A stretch of DNA of 64,000 nt from Granulicella sp. L46 (GCF_009765785.1 NZ_LMUT01000025.1:62001-126000), one strand, 5' to 3'; shown: positions 48,901 to 57,596, numbered from the stretch's first letter. Notes: generated from the letters alone by a model not told the origin. A program made the numbers and translations.

Positions 48901-49255
48901 TGGTCAGAACTCCCGCCGCCTGGCAATCTTTGGCGATGTGGACCATCTTGTACAGGGCGCTCTGAAAGCCGCGAGACCCGGGAGGATACACAGGTACAGG
49001 AATCAATCCGGCGCGCACGCACCCAAAGAACGCGCAGATCATCTCCAGGCCCGGAGGATACGCGAGCAGAAGCCGATCCTCCGCAACGAACTGCCCATTG
49101 CGCAGCAGGTGCGAAGCGATCGCTTTTGTCCGCTCCAGAAACTCGGAGTAGGTATAGCCCTCGATTTGATTGCCGTTCAGGTCAAGGTACGAATAAAGGA
49201 GTTTGTGCGGGTGCTCATTCCCCAGCCTATCGAGTTGGTCCAAAATCGATACCAT
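45938..49255 (-). CDS. Fused fatty-acyl-AMP ligase, acyl carrier protein and thioester reductase
   Basis: This is a three-domain enzyme of 1105 residues. Residues 1-575 form an adenylation domain of FAAL type: YTSGSTMEPKG (176-186), SWLPQYHDMGLIG (211-223), TGDMGF, GRLKDMIILRGQNYYPQDIE and catalytic K551. Residues about 580-665 are a carrier domain with the phosphopantetheine serine S615 (EAGLDSLDL). Residues about 705-1105 are a reductive-release SDR domain with LLTGGTGFIG (718-726) and Y880/K884 (YSQSKW). The chemistry should be: activate a fatty acid, load it on the carrier, then release it as an aldehyde (or alcohol). It is divergent from a desaturase and P450. Confidence 0.92.
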   Translation of the reverse strand: MVSILDQLDRLGNEHPHKLLYSYLDLNGNQIEGYTYSEFLERTKAIASHLLRNGQFVAEDRLLLAYPPGLEMICAFFGCVRAGLIPVPVYPPGSRGFQSALYKMVHIAKDCQAAGVLTSKDYHGSLKTNLARNGVSTSGVDVDYISGLPWIVTEDFHHSVRKEPFPAPSKVLFLQYTSGSTMEPKGVIVSHENILETCPLVIDHVSPIVVSWLPQYHDMGLIGCYLYPALRGGTTYGFASMDFIQRPSLWFEAIHTYRATATAAPNFAYDYCLRAGRLSKETMEGFDLSSLRVLMCAAEPVKPDTYTRFLETFQPYGLKKESFYAAYGLAENTLAVSLGGRSIISVNKHALALGKVRKTTEVSEIGAATQVVSCGIPLPGLDVKIVDPDQHNVLADGLVGEIWLAGSGKCQGYWNNPELTLKQFRARLVDDTPYDDGFLRTGDMGFFHDGELFVCGRLKDMIILRGQNYYPQDIENVVEKASGLIRHNCVAAFQINEDSEPALAIVAEVKNPKQLPEARKIAAAVRSFLNVETALISFIAPRAIPRTSSGKIMRHKAKMMWLDGQFNVLSEFSREKDAGACAPDTEVQSSFDVLKSRYNLTGMESYNLVEAGLDSLDLVVFMHELKELLKDKGAELLARQVDIGVIQRVSVAELFQLAEQLERAPEEAIDLLRHSLAAFRDEQHAAEKEMMSNDKKLIFTPEKPAPMPKHPVLKQVLLTGGTGFIGPFLIKSLLEQTQAKIHVLVRSSDEAQGSQRLKAAMESMGPCPAGLMEMFEARVLPVCGDLGQPKLGLTQETWDFLATEMDSIYHNGATVNYLFNYDRMRDANVLGTNEVLKLCFEGKAKSLNYVSTTFIFGWALKSVLYETDCNKDMELLDFGYSQSKWVAERVVEDAQKKGLCVRTYRPALVSPSVTGGGNNFDIAVRLVAFMVNHGIGVDALNQISFVPADVIANNIVAISTTPGTENKTYNLVRDDYANMMDITNLITKLTGRQFEIFSITDFVPELIRRCRKEDLLFPLLDFLVGSVDNISAMEFKRYDNTEYQKARNAATWGVPEPTLEETVSGILKFMHRKGIISVAARELDTTVTTADAPVPATSATQVTAS

Positions 49256-49796
49256 AATTGATCAGTAATGCCCTCGGGTTTGAATACGGAAAATCCGGTT
49301 TCCAAGAAACTCTACACGCCTTGCAGCACCTTGTGTGCCGTTGGCGCGCATTCCATTGCACTGCCGGAGATCGGATTATAGTGTAGGCCCGATTGCAGAA
49401 CGATGGGGTAAGCGCCCTCTATGTATACGTTCGTAACTCCGCTTCGTTGCAGGTTCCCCGGGCGATCGAACGCACGAGACGGTCAGGTCGTACGAGGTCC
49501 CGGCCGGGGCTGCCTATCACCCCTGACAGAGCATTTCGCTGTTAACTGATCCTTCACGTTATGTTAGCAGAGCAGGAGCATTTCAATGCGCCCTGAATCA
49601 ACCGTGGCTCGTCCAAACGATGCGCCCTCGCGGCCCCATTCGGTCCGAATTCTCTTGATTCAGCGTCCTACCCCGGGCTACCATCAAGGTTACCGCTGAC
49701 AGCCGCAGCGCAGGCCCATGCCATCACCCAACCGCTGCTTCCCGCCCGCATGGGCCAACAGGACAGGATCTACATGACAACCTCGCGGAGTAGCCG
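49256..49796. other. Divergent control region between the FAAL and desaturase genes
   Basis: 541 bases separate the two start codons. It should carry both promoters. I see no recognisable riboswitch or clear operator. It includes a possible short ORF, listed separately. The remainder has several short GC-rich inverted segments but nothing I can name. Confidence 0.5.
49586..49699 (+). CDS. Possible 37-residue ORF or leader peptide upstream of the desaturase
   Basis: ATG 49586 is preceded by AGGAG (49574-49578) at a normal distance and opens a 37-codon frame to TGA 49697-49699. The product is Arg/Pro-rich (MRPESTVARPNDAP...) with no signal or membrane span. It ends about 97 bases before the desaturase start. 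It could be a leader peptide, a remnant or chance. Confidence 0.3.
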   Translation: MRPESTVARPNDAPSRPHSVRILLIQRPTPGYHQGYR

Positions 49797-50957
49797 TTGA
49801 CGCCTTATACCGAAGCGGTGCTTACCCTTTCCAGAGACACCCAAGCGCCGGATATAGAAGACCTTGTACCCTCTGAGGCCGCCCTGCAGCAGCCTCACAG
49901 CGACCTTGCCGCCGCAGCTTCTTTTCCCAAAGTCCTGCGCCGCCGCCTCGACAGATTCTTTGCCGAAAACAAAGTCTCCCCCAAAGCCAATCCCATGATG
50001 TGGACAAAGATTGCCACTGGCACCGCCGTCCTCTTCGGCAGCTGGATCGCCATCTATGCCCTCCACCCGAACTCCTGGGCCTTCATTAGCCTGTACCTTC
50101 TGGGAGGCCTCGCCCAGACATTTCTCTTGCTGAATATCGCGCACGACAGCAATCACAATGCGATTTCCTCAGCCCCGCTGGTCAACAAGGCCCTCAACTA
50201 TGCCTTCGACCTCTGCGGCATCAACTCTTACATGTGGCGCATCCTGCACCACCGCGGCCACCACTCCTGCATCAACCTGCATGGCGAAGACGACGCCCTC
50301 ACCGGCCGTGGCATCTTCCGCTTCACGCCCCATGAACCGCGCGCTAAGTGGCATCGTTTTCAGCACATCTACGGTCTGCTCTTCTACGCCATGTTCTCGC
50401 TCGATTACGTCTTCGTCAGAGACTTCGAGGCCTTCTTCTTTCCCAAGCACGATTACATCAAGCGCACCCGCCACCCCCTGCGCGAGTACGTCATTCTCTT
50501 CGCGAGCAAGGCGTTCTACCTCACTTACATGCTTGTTCTGCCAGTAGTGCTGCTGCACATGCCCGTGCTGCAGGTACTCGGCGCTTTCCTGTTAGTCCAT
50601 CTGGTCGTCGGCTTGAGCGTATCGCTCGTCTTCCAGACCACCCACACCGTTGACACCACCTACTTTCCAGCCGAACGCGGCGAGTTTGATAACGGCGTGT
50701 ATCACATCTTCGCCACCACCGCAGACTACGCAACCGACAACCCGGTCGTCAGTTGGCTCACCGGCGGCCTCAATCACCACATCGCGCACCACCTCTGTCC
50801 ATTCGTCTGCCACACCCATTACGCGCCACTCACGCGCATCGTGAAGGAGACGGCAGCGGAGTTTGGTGTACCCTATCGGCAACACCCCACGATGAGCCGA
50901 GCCATCGTTCGTCACCTGATCCTTTTGAAGCAACTGGGCAACCAGGATTCCCTTTGA
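49797..50957 (+). CDS. Membrane fatty acid desaturase (di-iron)
   Basis: The 386-residue protein has the three histidine boxes of membrane desaturases: H116-D-S-N-H120, H151-H-R-G-H155-H156, and H327-H-I-A-H331-H332, with hydrophobic pairs between. Such enzymes introduce double (or in relatives triple) bonds, or hydroxyls, into acyl chains bound to lipids, CoA or carrier proteins. No cytochrome b5 or ferredoxin domain is fused, so electrons come from elsewhere. The start is TTG 49797, with CGGAG about six bases upstream; there is no ATG until residue 67. It is the first gene of the divergent arm opposite the FAAL gene, followed by a P450 after 130 bases. Confidence 0.9.
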   Translation: MTPYTEAVLTLSRDTQAPDIEDLVPSEAALQQPHSDLAAAASFPKVLRRRLDRFFAENKVSPKANPMMWTKIATGTAVLFGSWIAIYALHPNSWAFISLYLLGGLAQTFLLLNIAHDSNHNAISSAPLVNKALNYAFDLCGINSYMWRILHHRGHHSCINLHGEDDALTGRGIFRFTPHEPRAKWHRFQHIYGLLFYAMFSLDYVFVRDFEAFFFPKHDYIKRTRHPLREYVILFASKAFYLTYMLVLPVVLLHMPVLQVLGAFLLVHLVVGLSVSLVFQTTHTVDTTYFPAERGEFDNGVYHIFATTADYATDNPVVSWLTGGLNHHIAHHLCPFVCHTHYAPLTRIVKETAAEFGVPYRQHPTMSRAIVRHLILLKQLGNQDSL

Positions 50958-51087
50958 TTGCCTGGCCGGTTTGCCTGATCCGTTTGCCTCTTGCGTCCGC
51001 CTGATCCGAAACCGCTGACGACCCCAGGCCTTCAAACAATTCCACGAGAGTCTTCACTGTTCTCTGCAACAATCTGGACAGCAAGGC

Positions 51088-52476
51088 ATGACATTGCCCT
51101 CATCAATTCCCGCCGTTTCCCGCTTTCGTTCTTTCGCCGACTCGCGCGCGACGGCAGCCAATCCCGTCGAAGTCCTGCAGAAATACAATCAGGAATTCGG
51201 CGACACCTTCCGCTTCTATCTCGGTGGCATTAAAGAGGCGATCGTCACTATCGATCCCGCCGTCATTCAGCACGTCCTGAAGACCAACTCTGAGAACTAC
51301 AAGAAGTCGGACATCCAGGTGAAGCGCATGGGTCACTTCCTTGGCAAGGGGCTCCTCACCACCCACGGAGAAGCCTGGCGCACCCAGCGCCGCCTCATCC
51401 AAAAAGGTTTTGACCGCAAGCAGCTCGAAGCCCTGTCTTCGATCATGCAAGACTCGCTCACCGACTCGCTACGCCAGTTCGACAGCCAGATCCACAACGG
51501 CCCTGTCGACATCTATCCCCACCTGATGAAGATGACCTTCGCCATGGTCGCGCGATCGCTCTTCGGAGCCCGCCTCAAAGACGAAGACATCGACCTCATC
51601 AGCCACACCATCTCCACCGTCCAGGAATTCATCGTCCGGCAAACGCTGCAGCCCTACCTGAACCCGTGGTTCGCGGCGACCGGCGAGCTGCGCAAGCACG
51701 AAGAGATGCGCGCCACCGCCGACAACGTTCTTCTCGAATATATCCGCATGCGTCGCCACGAAGAGCCCGGCAGCGACCTGCTCCAGACCTTAATGGACGC
51801 CCGCTACGCCGACGGCGAAGGCATGCCCGACTCCCTCATCCTCAGCGAAAGCATGCAGCTGCTAGTAGCTGGCCACGAAACCTCGTCGAACGCGCTCTCC
51901 TGGCTGCTCTATCTCCTCAGCACCCATCCCGACGTCCTCGACCGCGTCCGCAACGAGTTCGACGAGATCCTCCACGGCGAACCCTTGAACTTCACCGCCG
52001 TCCCGAAATTCGTCTTCACTACCCAAGTCATCAACGAAGCGCTTCGCCTCTACCCGCCCTTCTGGATGATCGATCGCGAAGCCGTAGCCGACGATCGTGT
52101 CGGCGATACAGTCATCCCCGCCGGCTCAACCGTCATCGTGTACGTCTACGGAGCCCACCACGCCCCGCGCTATTGGGAGAATCCCGAAACCTTCGACCCC
52201 AACCGCTTCACCAAAGAGAATAGTGCGGCGCAGCCGCCCTTCACGCATCTGCCCTTCGGCGGCGGACCGCGCGGCTGCATCGGCGGCAACTACGCCATGC
52301 TGCAGATCCTAATGATCCTCAGCACGCTCCTCGGCAAGTACGATCTCGAGCTGCCCCCCGGGCAAACGATCGAACCCCGCGCCATGGTCATCCTCCGCCC
52401 CAAAAACGGCATCCGCATGTCCTTCACCGACACGGTACCGAGCCAAGTCCCAGTACCCGCCGGCTGTCCTTACTAA
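51088..52476 (+). CDS. Cytochrome P450
   Basis: The 462-residue heme monooxygenase has the I-helix AGHETSS (261-267), the K-helix E317-A-L-R320, and the heme-binding FGGGPRGCIGG with ligand C397. The sequence pattern (EALRLYPPFW, PFTHLPFGGGPRGC) is like the CYP102/CYP4 fatty-acid-oxidising side of the superfamily. There is no fused reductase and no redox partner gene nearby. Lying after the desaturase and across from the FAAL gene, it could hydroxylate or epoxidise the same acyl chain. Substrate is inference. Confidence 0.92.
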   Translation: MTLPSSIPAVSRFRSFADSRATAANPVEVLQKYNQEFGDTFRFYLGGIKEAIVTIDPAVIQHVLKTNSENYKKSDIQVKRMGHFLGKGLLTTHGEAWRTQRRLIQKGFDRKQLEALSSIMQDSLTDSLRQFDSQIHNGPVDIYPHLMKMTFAMVARSLFGARLKDEDIDLISHTISTVQEFIVRQTLQPYLNPWFAATGELRKHEEMRATADNVLLEYIRMRRHEEPGSDLLQTLMDARYADGEGMPDSLILSESMQLLVAGHETSSNALSWLLYLLSTHPDVLDRVRNEFDEILHGEPLNFTAVPKFVFTTQVINEALRLYPPFWMIDREAVADDRVGDTVIPAGSTVIVYVYGAHHAPRYWENPETFDPNRFTKENSAAQPPFTHLPFGGGPRGCIGGNYAMLQILMILSTLLGKYDLELPPGQTIEPRAMVILRPKNGIRMSFTDTVPSQVPVPAGCPY

Positions 52477-52537
52477 CCAAACCAACCTCCCTCGCCCGCC
52501 CCCCGCCGCGATCAGCAGCGAACGCCGAACTGTCTCC

Positions 52538-54499
52538 ATGTATCCTGCCGAAATGAGCTCGAACCAGCCGCCCACCCTTCCAGCCACTCAGCATCTCCAC
52601 ACCACTCGCCGCCGCCTTCTAGCCGCTTCCGCCGCCGCCGGTCTCGGCGGAACGCTCTTCCCCGGCGCCCTGCTCGCCCTGGCTACTAACGCCTCCGCCG
52701 CGCAGGCGCCCACACAAACCGATCTCCGCGGCTGGCCTGCCATCACCCCGGAGATGATCGAGGCGGCCGCAACCATCGCCGCCATCAAGGTCACGCCCGA
52801 GCAGATCAAGATGCTGCTCGACGACGTTCTCGGCCAGCGCAACTCCGCGCTCCGCGTCCGCGACCTGCACCTGCCCAACAGCGTTGCCCCCACCGCCGTC
52901 TTCAATCCTGTCCCGGCTGGAACTCCCGGCCCGCAACCCGCGCCCGCGCGCCCCGTCGTGCTCGGTCCAGCACCCTCCATCGCCGGTCTCTCCGCGTCAG
53001 AAGAGGAGAAGGTAGCCTTCGCCACCATTCGTCAGATCGGCGAGCTTCTTCGCCACCACAAGCTCACCTCGGTCGAGCTAACCAAGCTCTATCTCACGCG
53101 CCTCAAGCGCTACGACCCCACGTTGCACTTCGTCATCACCCTCACCGAAGACCGCGCTCTCGCACAGGCCGCCGCCGCCGATCGCGAGCTCGCCGCAGGC
53201 CATGACCGCGGCCCGCTGCACGGCATCCCCTGGGGAGCCAAAGACCTTCTCGCCGTCAAAGGCTACCCAACTACCTGGGGCGCGGCGGGTTTCGAGACCC
53301 AGACCTTCGATGAAGACGCCGAAGTCGTCAAGCGTCTCGATGCAGCCGGCGCAGTTCTCATCGCCAAGCTCACCATGGGCGCGCTCGCGCAAGGCGATCT
53401 CTGGGGCTATCCGGAAGGCGCAGGCAAGCCGGGCGCTCGCACCCGCAATCCGTGGAATCTGAAGCAGGGAAGCTCGGGCAGTTCCGCCGGCAGCGCTAGC
53501 GCAGCCTCCGCCGGCTGTGTAGGTTTCGCCATCGGCACGGAAACTCTCGGCAGCATCTCCTCCCCCAGTACGCGCTGTGGCGTCACCGGCCTTCGTCCCA
53601 GCTTCGGCCTGGTGCCGCGCACCGGCGCCATGGCTCTCGTCTGGTCAATGGACAAGATCGGTCCCATCACGCGCTCGGTTGAAGATTGCGCTCTCGTTCT
53701 CAACGCAATCTACGGTCCCGATGGCCGCGATCAAAGCGTCCAGCCCGCGCCCTTCCACGCTGATCTGAGTGCCGACATCCACACCCTCCGTGTCGGCTAC
53801 ATCGAGTCCGCGTTCAAGCCACCAACACTTTCGCCCATGTCGCCCGAGGAGACCAAGTCCCTCAGCCCCGCCGAGCTCAAGAAGCACGAACAGCAGCGCA
53901 ACGCCTCCTTCGCGCAGCGCGCCTACGACCACCAGTTCAACGCGCGCGCACTCGACGCCCTGCGCAGCATGGGCGTCAAGCTCACGCCCGTCGAGATGCC
54001 AAGCTTCCACTTCTCCGCGCTACTGAACATCCTCGGAGCCGAAGCCGCCGCTGCCTTCGACGACCTCACCACCTCCGGTCGCGACGCTCTGCTCTCCGGC
54101 CAGAAACCCTACGACTGGCCCAACGGCTTCCGCACCTCGCGCTTCCTCTCTGCCGTCGACTACATCCAGGCCGAGCGCGCCCGCTCCCTCGCGCTCTCTG
54201 CCATGCACCAACTCTTTGCCAACTTCGACGTCATCGTCACCCCAAGCGGAGGCACGCAACTCACCGCCACCAACCTCTGCGGCCAGCCCGCAGTCATCGT
54301 GCCCAACGGCCTGCGCGGCCCCGACGCCCCACCCTTCGCACCCACTGCGGACGACGACTGGCCCGACTACGGCGGCCCCGGCACCCCTGTCTCCCTCACC
54401 TTCCTCGCGCCGCTCTATCAGGACGCAAAGGCCGTCGCGCTCGCCCACGCCTACCAACTCAAGACCGGCTTCCAGCTCCTCCACCCAAAGCTCGCATGA
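52538..54499 (+). CDS. Tat-exported amidase (amidase signature family)
   Basis: The 653-residue protein has a twin-arginine signal (TTRRRLLAASAAAGLGGTLF, residues 22-41), then a Pro/Ala-rich linker, then an amidase-signature domain from about 155. The catalytic triad is Lys235 (GAKDLLA), cis-Ser315 (SSAGSA) and nucleophile Ser339 (GTETLGS). These enzymes hydrolyse amides, including fatty acid amides. The start may be ATG 52538 or ATG 52553. It lies 61 bases after the P450 gene on the same strand and may belong to that operon, but such amidases are also common on their own. Confidence 0.9.
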   Translation: MYPAEMSSNQPPTLPATQHLHTTRRRLLAASAAAGLGGTLFPGALLALATNASAAQAPTQTDLRGWPAITPEMIEAAATIAAIKVTPEQIKMLLDDVLGQRNSALRVRDLHLPNSVAPTAVFNPVPAGTPGPQPAPARPVVLGPAPSIAGLSASEEEKVAFATIRQIGELLRHHKLTSVELTKLYLTRLKRYDPTLHFVITLTEDRALAQAAAADRELAAGHDRGPLHGIPWGAKDLLAVKGYPTTWGAAGFETQTFDEDAEVVKRLDAAGAVLIAKLTMGALAQGDLWGYPEGAGKPGARTRNPWNLKQGSSGSSAGSASAASAGCVGFAIGTETLGSISSPSTRCGVTGLRPSFGLVPRTGAMALVWSMDKIGPITRSVEDCALVLNAIYGPDGRDQSVQPAPFHADLSADIHTLRVGYIESAFKPPTLSPMSPEETKSLSPAELKKHEQQRNASFAQRAYDHQFNARALDALRSMGVKLTPVEMPSFHFSALLNILGAEAAAAFDDLTTSGRDALLSGQKPYDWPNGFRTSRFLSAVDYIQAERARSLALSAMHQLFANFDVIVTPSGGTQLTATNLCGQPAVIVPNGLRGPDAPPFAPTADDDWPDYGGPGTPVSLTFLAPLYQDAKAVALAHAYQLKTGFQLLHPKLA

Positions 54500-54545
54500 G
54501 CAACTCTGCGCCATTCGCTACCTACCGCGCGTCTCATAGAGATTG

Positions 54546-55988
54546 ATGCTGCAGCGCGCCCTCACCGTCCTTCTTCTCCTCGCCGTTGCCTCCGCGCGCG
54601 CTCAGACAAGCACGCCCGCAAACACACCGCCCGTCATGTCCCAAAGCGAACCGATGGTCATGTCCGCGCGGACACTTATCCAAGCCATCCAGGAGCACGG
54701 CACCTCCGGCACCAGCATCGAACCCGCCACAACTCCCGTCCCCATGCTCATGACCGACCGCAGCGCCTGGCGACTGATGCTCCACGCCAACGTCTTCATC
54801 GCCAACACCCAGCAGCAAGCCAACTCCCCTCGCAATCGCGACGCCTTCTTCTCCACTAACTGGATCATGCCCATGGCCGAGCGCAATTTCGGAGCCAACG
54901 GTCGCGGCGGCGAACTCACCCTCCGCACCATGTTTTCGCTCGAGCCCGCCACCGTCCCCGACCGCAACTACCCCGAGCTCTTTCAGCAGGGCGAAACCGC
55001 CTACGGCAATCCCATCGTCGACGGCCAGCACCCCCACGACTTCTTCATGGAAGTCGCCGCGCTCTACGACCTCCCACTCTCACCCCACACGCTCCTCAGC
55101 TTTTACGGCGCCCCCATCGGCGACCCGGCGATTGGACCGACGGCCTATCCCCACCGCCAGTCCGCGAGCGAAGATCCTATCGCCGCGCTCGGCCACCATC
55201 AGCAGGACTCCACGCACATCGCCTTCAACGTCCTCACCGGCGGCCTCACCTATCGCATCGCGCGCATCGAGTTCTCCGGCTTCCACGGCGGCGAGCCCGA
55301 CGAACATCGCTGGGCCTTCCAACCCTCGCCCAACGGCCACGCCATCGACTCCTACTCCACCCGCCTCACCATCAGCCCCACACCCGACCTGACCGGCCAA
55401 TATTCCATCGCCCACATCACCAGCCCCGAAGCCCTCTATCCCGGCGAAAATCAGCAGCGCCAAACCGCCAGCATCATGTATCACCACACCTTCCACTCGC
55501 GCACCGCGCCAACCCCCACCATGAGCATGCCCGGCATGAACAGGAACTCCACCCAGCAGGGAAGCGCCGCCCACGCGCCGCTGCCCATGCTCATGGTTCC
55601 CGACCCGCGCACCGACCTCGCCACCACCTTCCTCTGGGGCCGCGCCCGCTCGCTCACCGACAACAGCAAAGAAAACAGCTACCTAGCCGAAGCTCTCCTC
55701 CGCTTCGCCTCCACCAACTACATCTGGACGCGCGTAGAAAACGCCGGCCGCTCGAACGAACTTCTGCTAACCCCCGGCACTCCACTCCCACCCAACTTCG
55801 TCGAAACCCCCATCGGCCACGTAGCTGCCTACACCTTCGGCTACGACCACGACCTCCCCTTCGGCCACCACATCCTGATCGCCCCCGGCGCGCAGCTAAC
55901 GATCTACCGCACCCCCGAAGCATTGCGCCCCACCTACGGCAACACCCCCACCGCCGAAACCATCTTCGTCCGCTTCCGCCTCCGCTAA
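54546..55988 (+). CDS. Exported, possibly outer-membrane protein of unknown function
   Basis: The start is ATG 54546 (TTG 54543 also possible). A signal peptide (LQRALTVLLLLAVASARA) precedes a long His/Met/Pro-rich protein. Conserved-looking segments are FFSTNWIMPMAERNFG, LTLRTMFSLEPAT, YPELFQQGETAYG, DGQHPHDFFMEVAALYDLPL and SEDPIAALGHHQQDSTH. The alternating hydrophobic strands in the second half and the ending VRFRLR suggest a beta-barrel. I recognise this type from acidobacterial genomes near metal or envelope genes but know no function. The Met/His-rich parts could bind metal. Confidence 0.7.
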   Translation: MLQRALTVLLLLAVASARAQTSTPANTPPVMSQSEPMVMSARTLIQAIQEHGTSGTSIEPATTPVPMLMTDRSAWRLMLHANVFIANTQQQANSPRNRDAFFSTNWIMPMAERNFGANGRGGELTLRTMFSLEPATVPDRNYPELFQQGETAYGNPIVDGQHPHDFFMEVAALYDLPLSPHTLLSFYGAPIGDPAIGPTAYPHRQSASEDPIAALGHHQQDSTHIAFNVLTGGLTYRIARIEFSGFHGGEPDEHRWAFQPSPNGHAIDSYSTRLTISPTPDLTGQYSIAHITSPEALYPGENQQRQTASIMYHHTFHSRTAPTPTMSMPGMNRNSTQQGSAAHAPLPMLMVPDPRTDLATTFLWGRARSLTDNSKENSYLAEALLRFASTNYIWTRVENAGRSNELLLTPGTPLPPNFVETPIGHVAAYTFGYDHDLPFGHHILIAPGAQLTIYRTPEALRPTYGNTPTAETIFVRFRLR

Positions 55989-57076
55989 GGAAGTCGATAG
56001 AGCGTCAGCTTCAGCGGAGACCCAACCACGAACATCGAACCATCTGGCGAGAATGCTGTCCAAGACTGTTCATCTGCAAGTTCATCCGGCGCCACCTCAG
56101 TAATGGGCTGACCCGTATCAACCGAATAGATGACAAACTTCTCCTGCTTGATCGAGTGCATACCGCTGAAGCTCGCAACCTGCAGGGCGAATCGCTTGCC
56201 GTTCTGCGACACCCCCGCATACGAAAACGCGTCCTTCAAAGCGATTGTTCGTACCAAGTTGCCGTGAGTGTCGATGATCAATGGACTCTTGCATCCAGGC
56301 TCAAGAATCAGCTCATTGGTAAGAAACTGCGGTCGACCGCCGCACTTGCCGTGATACAGCAGATGATCGCCTGTAGCGTCATAGTAGGTAACGAAACCAA
56401 CATCTTTCGGATAGTCGCGTATCCAATGGACGTTATCGGTGATTACGCCGTTGTCGCTTACAGACGTATCCGCTAACGGAGTTGCGGTCAGCGGCTTTGC
56501 TTTGAGCGTATGCGTGTCGAGTAGCTCGTAACCCGGGCTAGTTGCATTGCCCAACATTGAGCCGCCAGGTGAATCGTTCTGCACTCTGCCGAACTTATGT
56601 CCGCTAGCTTGATAGTCAAAACTCCCATCATCTTTCAGATCGGAAGTCAGTCGAAGAACCATGCGCCCGGCTGCGATGACGTGACCGTCATCGGTAGCAA
56701 ATAGCGGAAGCGAGCCGAATGCAAGGAATTCGCGCGTGTCCTTCACCTCGCCAGTCTTCGCGTCAAGCGAAAGAAGCTGATAGACCTCCGCCATAACCTG
56801 CGCGCCTTCCACTTTGCGCATGCCAATTTGCGACGCGACAACAATTCGATCTCCCGCGAACACCACACTCCGTGTCGCCGAAAAGATCGACCTGGTCTGT
56901 GAGTCGACATGTGGACCGCTGAAAGTAGGGCCGCCGGAGCCGAAGCTAACCCCCATGACAGGCTCACTCTTCGTAAGCGGCCCCACCGACCAGATGCGTG
57001 TTGCCTCCGGCAGCTTCTGCGCCAAACAAGATCCGGCAGCGGCCAACAGCGCAAGGCCGCGAATGAACTTGCGCAT
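55985..57076 (-). CDS. Secreted beta-propeller-like protein of unknown function
   Basis: The 363-residue protein has a signal peptide (MRKFIRGLALLAAAGSCLAQ) and repeated short strands with patterns such as LLSLDAKTGEVKD, FATDDGHVIAAG, QNGKRFALQV, IYSVDTGQPI and FSPDGSMFVVG. These resemble WD40/PQQ-like propeller blades. No catalytic residues can be named. The ATG directly follows the yqeY stop (TAGATG), so the two genes are transcribed together. The 3' end overlaps the convergent gene by four bases. Confidence 0.7.
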   Translation of the reverse strand: MRKFIRGLALLAAAGSCLAQKLPEATRIWSVGPLTKSEPVMGVSFGSGGPTFSGPHVDSQTRSIFSATRSVVFAGDRIVVASQIGMRKVEGAQVMAEVYQLLSLDAKTGEVKDTREFLAFGSLPLFATDDGHVIAAGRMVLRLTSDLKDDGSFDYQASGHKFGRVQNDSPGGSMLGNATSPGYELLDTHTLKAKPLTATPLADTSVSDNGVITDNVHWIRDYPKDVGFVTYYDATGDHLLYHGKCGGRPQFLTNELILEPGCKSPLIIDTHGNLVRTIALKDAFSYAGVSQNGKRFALQVASFSGMHSIKQEKFVIYSVDTGQPITEVAPDELADEQSWTAFSPDGSMFVVGSPLKLTLYRLP

Positions 57077-57562
57077 CTACGCCCCCTTCGCCAGCTCCGC
57101 CTTCACCAACTCACTCACCAGCTTCCCATCCGCGCGCGCCCCGCTCGCCGCAATCTTCGCCTGTGCGACCTTCATCACCGAGCCCATCTCCTTCGGCCCA
57201 GGCTTCGTCCCGCCATTCTCCGCGGTCACTTGCTCGACAGCGGCGGCCACCAGCGCACGCAAATCATCCTCGCTCGCAGCCTTCGGCATGTACGCCTCGA
57301 TCAGCCCAATCTCCACCTGCTCCTTCGCCGCAAGCTCCGGCCGCCCACCCTTCGTGAACTGTTCAATCGACTCCCGCCGCTGCTTCAACATGGTCGTCAA
57401 AATCGACTGCTCTTCCGCATCGGTCAATGGCTCGCGCTTATCAATCTCTTTATTCTTCAGCGCAGACTTCACCATCCGCAGCGTCGTCAGCGTCTCCTGC
57501 TCGCGCGCCTTCATCGCCGTCACAATATCCTTACCCAGCTTCTCGCCAATCGCAGCCATCAT
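57077..57562 (-). CDS. yqeY: GatB/YqeY-domain protein
   Basis: The 161-residue protein matches YqeY along its length: KAREQETLTTLRMVKSALKNKEI, EEQSILTTMLKQRRESIEQF, EIGLIEAYMPK and MGSVMKVAQAKI. It resembles the tRNA-binding tail of the amidotransferase subunit GatB. Its cellular role is not settled; a link to tRNA is presumed. It is followed without a gap by the propeller-like gene. The start may be either of two adjacent ATG codons. Confidence 0.92.
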   Translation of the reverse strand: MMAAIGEKLGKDIVTAMKAREQETLTTLRMVKSALKNKEIDKREPLTDAEEQSILTTMLKQRRESIEQFTKGGRPELAAKEQVEIGLIEAYMPKAASEDDLRALVAAAVEQVTAENGGTKPGPKEMGSVMKVAQAKIAASGARADGKLVSELVKAELAKGA

Positions 57563-57596
57563 TCACTCTCCGTCCACCAGTCTACGCGGGCAGCGC

